Assembly (NCBI GenBank): GCA_035551475.1
Contig: DASZMX010000080.1
Coordinates: 1 to 64,000 of the forward strand
Direction of reading: 5' to 3'
Source: DASZMX01 sp035551475
Lineage (GTDB): Bacteria > Verrucomicrobiota > Verrucomicrobiia > Limisphaerales > Palsa-1400
Length of the DNA: 64,000 bases
The notes beneath the pieces are model-generated. The model was not told the DNA's origin and did not search any database. It worked only from the letters and a program-made list of their open reading frames with translations. Every line of letters starts with the position of its first letter. Positions within the stretch are counted from its first letter, which is position 1. The position numbers were made by a program, and so were the translations under genes. Below, in pieces: positions 62,352-64,000 of the stretch.

Positions 62352-63109
62352 AGGCGCGGCGGCCACGCCACAAACCCGTATTTCTCAAACACCCGCCCCG
62401 CCTCCGCTCCTTGCAAATATTCCAAAAATTTGCGCGCCAATTCCGGCTGCTTTGTCTCCTTGATCATCGCCATCGGATAACTAATGGGCGGAGTCTGCCC
62501 CGCCGGCGCTGTGCAGGCGACTTTCACTTTTTTGGAAATCGCCGCATCGGTTTTGAAAACAATTCCCGCGTCCACATCCCCGGACTCCACCGTCGCCAGC
62601 GCCGCCCGCACATTGGCGGTCGGAACGATTTTTTTCTCCACCGCGCTCCACAGCCCGATTTTTGTCAACCAGCCTTTGGCATAAATCCCCGCCGGCACGG
62701 CCTGGGGGTCAGCGAGCGCAATCCGGCGCACTTCCGCCCGGGCCAAATCTTCCGGCTTCGCCACCGCCGCCGCGGCGTCTTGCGGCACGATCACCACCAG
62801 CGCGTTGGAGAGCCGGCTCACCCGCGTATTGGTCACGATCAACCCTCGGGCTGCCAGGGCGTCCATTTTCGCTTCATCGGCCGAAAAAAAAATGTCCGCC
62901 GGCGCCCCGGCCTCGATCTGCCGCTCCAACAAGCTCGACGCCGCAAAATTCAGCGCCACCGTTTCCCCCGTGGCCGCCTGATAATTCCGCCCGGCCTCCG
63001 CGAGCGCATCCGCCAGGCTCGCCGCCGCGAAGACGGTCACTGTCCCGGCCCGCGCCGCCCCCGCCGCCAGGGCCAGCGCCAGGTAAAAAATCAGCCGCAT
63101 GCTTCGCAT
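62348..63109 (-). CDS. modA: Molybdate ABC transporter substrate-binding protein
   Basis: Periplasmic molybdate-binding protein. From the ATG at 63109 it has 253 residues; a later Met at 63100 is possible. Signal peptide LIFYLALALAAGAARA|G, then TVFAAASLADAL, VALNFAASSLLERQIEAGAPAD and DAGIVFKTDA, all hallmarks of ModA. The frame is open another 113 codons upstream, but that has no family support and runs into the ybjQ gene on the other strand. It starts the operon modA-modB-modC-binding protein. A perfect 17-bp palindrome lies 29 bases upstream. Confidence 0.93.
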   Translation of the reverse strand: MRSMRLIFYLALALAAGAARAGTVTVFAAASLADALAEAGRNYQAATGETVALNFAASSLLERQIEAGAPADIFFSADEAKMDALAARGLIVTNTRVSRLSNALVVIVPQDAAAAVAKPEDLARAEVRRIALADPQAVPAGIYAKGWLTKIGLWSAVEKKIVPTANVRAALATVESGDVDAGIVFKTDAAISKKVKVACTAPAGQTPPISYPMAMIKETKQPELARKFLEYLQGAEAGRVFEKYGFVAWPPRL

Positions 63110-63137
63110 GGCCCGCACCTTAGCGCCCTGCCGCCGC

Positions 63138-63154
63138 GTGTCAATTCTTGACAC
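63138..63154. promoter_or_regulatory. Perfect palindrome between modA and ybjQ
   Basis: GTGTCAA (63138-63144) and TTGACAC (63148-63154) are perfect inverted arms with a 3-base spacer. The site is 29 bases upstream of the modA start and 67 bases before the ybjQ start. It contains TTGACA on both strands, but no -10 box stands at a good distance on either. It does not look like the ModE consensus of E. coli. It is a good candidate operator of an unknown dimeric regulator. Confidence 0.5.
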
Positions 63155-63220
63155 CCGCGCGCTGCGGTTTCGTGGTTTTCCATGATTGTGCTGGCCGCGC
63201 GCTTCGTGTTGAATCCCCGC

Positions 63221-63559
63221 ATGAATGCGACCCATCCCATGACCACCACGGCGTTCGATCTGCCGGGGTACCGTGTCACGAAGAATTTTGGCGTCGTGCG
63301 CGGCATCGTCGTCCGCTCCCGCTCGATTGTCGGCAACGTCGGCGCCAGCATTCAAAGCTTGTTCGGCGGCAACATCACCATTTATACCGAACTCTGCGAA
63401 CAGGCCCGCGACGACGCCTTTCGCGATATGATCACCCATGCCAATCAACTTAGCGCCAACGCCGTCATCGGCGTCCGCTACGATGCCACCGAAGTCGCGC
63501 CCGGCATCACCGAGGTCCTTTGTTACGGCACCGCCGTGCAGGTGGAGCCTCTCGTCTAG
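63221..63559 (+). CDS. ybjQ: YbjQ family (UPF0145) protein
   Basis: A small protein, 112 residues from the ATG at 63221 (or 106 from 63239). It has GYRVTKNFGVVRGIVVRSRS, ARDDAFRDMITHANQLSAN and the Gly/Val-rich AVIGVRYDATEV, the standard YbjQ pattern, which forms a pentameric barrel in solved structures. Function is not known; some members have been linked to metal binding. It is divergent from modA and is followed by yebC after 21 bases. Confidence 0.88.
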   Translation: MNATHPMTTTAFDLPGYRVTKNFGVVRGIVVRSRSIVGNVGASIQSLFGGNITIYTELCEQARDDAFRDMITHANQLSANAVIGVRYDATEVAPGITEVLCYGTAVQVEPLV

Positions 63560-63580
63560 GCAACTCGAACTTTATTTATT

Positions 63581-64000
63581 ATGGCAGGACATAGCCGGTG
63601 GGCCAAAGTCAAACACTTCAAAGGCGCCATTGACGCCAAGCGCGGCAAAATCTTCGCCAAGCTCGGCAAGGAAATCACCATCGCCGTCAAAATCGCCGGC
63701 GCGGATCCCGAGATGAACCCGCGCTTGCGCATGGTGCTCCTCAAATGCCGCGCCAGCAACATGCCCAATGAAAACATCGAGCGCGCCATCAAAAAAGGCA
63801 CCGGCGACGGCGACGCCATCACGTACGAGGATTTGACCTACGAAGCGTACGGCCCCAACGGCGTCGCGATCTTGATCGAACTCAGCACCGACAACCGCAA
63901 TCGCACCGCCGCCGAAATTCGCAGTCTGCTGACCAAGGGTGGAGGCTCCATCGCCGCCGCCGGCTCCGTCACCCGGCTGTTCCAACGCAAGGGCCAGATC
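63581..64000 (+). CDS. yebC: YebC/PmpR family protein, N-terminal part (cut by window edge)
   Basis: YebC-type proteins act as transcription regulators (PmpR) or, in recent work, as helpers of ribosomes at proline-rich stretches. The ATG at 63581 opens 140 codons that run off the right edge. It begins MAGHSRWAKVKHFKGAIDAK, the family signature, and continues with NMPNENIERAIKKGTGDGD and YGPNGVAILIELSTDNRNRT. A full protein has about 240-250 residues, so the C-terminal part is missing here. No good Shine-Dalgarno sequence is visible before the start. Confidence 0.95.
   Translation, partial: MAGHSRWAKVKHFKGAIDAKRGKIFAKLGKEITIAVKIAGADPEMNPRLRMVLLKCRASNMPNENIERAIKKGTGDGDAITYEDLTYEAYGPNGVAILIELSTDNRNRTAAEIRSLLTKGGGSIAAAGSVTRLFQRKGQI

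Noticed and set aside
63110..63448. 113-codon extension upstream of modA
   Set aside because: It runs antisense to ybjQ and comes before an obvious signal peptide; the start at 63109 is better.
1..64000. CRISPR arrays, tRNA or rRNA genes, insertion sequences, phage genes
   Set aside because: None was seen: no regularly spaced repeats, no cloverleaf with a conserved TTCRANY loop noticed, no transposase or integrase motifs. A tRNA could still be missed by eye; tRNAscan-SE would decide.

Overview
The window is 64 kb of GC-rich bacterial chromosome, densely packed, with many gene pairs joined by ATGA or TGATG stop/start overlaps. The best guess for the host is a Gram-negative member of the PVC group, probably Verrucomicrobiota. 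This is inferred from the mix of an LPS heptose adenylyltransferase, many secreted beta-propeller proteins (PQQ-like, FG-GAP, YncE-like), DUF3592 and DUF3352-like proteins, a large membrane pyrophosphatase and Ala/Lys-rich tails on ribosomal proteins. No 16S gene, tRNA, CRISPR array, prophage or insertion sequence was seen, so the taxonomy is not proven.

0-5 kb (+ strand): the end of the spc operon and the alpha operon, namely secY (cut by the window edge), map, infA, rpmJ, rpsM, rpsK, rpsD, rpoA, rplQ. 5-12.4 kb: an accessory insert with an unusual two-module ABC-2-like permease fused to an RCC1-like propeller, recQ, a NarL-type two-component pair and a zinc-ribbon membrane protein. 12.4-17.7 kb (- strand): the str operon running into the first S10-operon genes (rpsL, rpsG, fusA, rpsJ, rplC, rplD, rplW), where the ribosomal series stops just before the place of rplB. 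The two ribosomal blocks therefore face each other across foreign genes, as if the ancestral S10-spc-alpha string was broken between rplW and rplB and one part inverted.

17.7-25.7 kb: CPBP-family membrane protein, cobalamin-type radical SAM enzyme, photolyase, guaA, tandem-ACT protein and an MsbA-like ABC exporter. 25.7-34.8 kb: mostly secreted or membrane proteins (two TPR proteins, YjbQ, an 11-repeat FG-GAP protein, a DUF3352-like protein, a trypsin-like protease) and a frameshifted LOG gene that looks like a 28-bp deletion between 9-bp direct repeats. 35-46.5 kb: ilvD, DUF3592, a PQQ-propeller/Nudix/tadA operon, an SRPBCC/zinc dehydrogenase pair, a glycosyltransferase/YncE/ABC-permease operon, ruvB.

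46.6-49.3 kb: a divergent membrane pyrophosphatase with its own promoter-like region and a textbook terminator. 49.3-55.5 kb: a GMC oxidoreductase with its Tat-signal small subunit, a PH-like protein, rfaE2, a TIM-barrel isomerase, and a STAS + REC-PP2C-HATPase partner-switch module. 55.7-58.1 kb: hemE-hemN. 58.2-64 kb: a GH39-like glycosidase, a modABC operon extended by an iron-type binding protein, ybjQ and the start of yebC.

The most unusual items are the permease/RCC1 fusion, the split ribosomal superoperon, the slippage-type LOG deletion, the atypical pyrophosphatase motif, the mod operon with two different binding proteins, and several palindromes or inverted repeats between genes.
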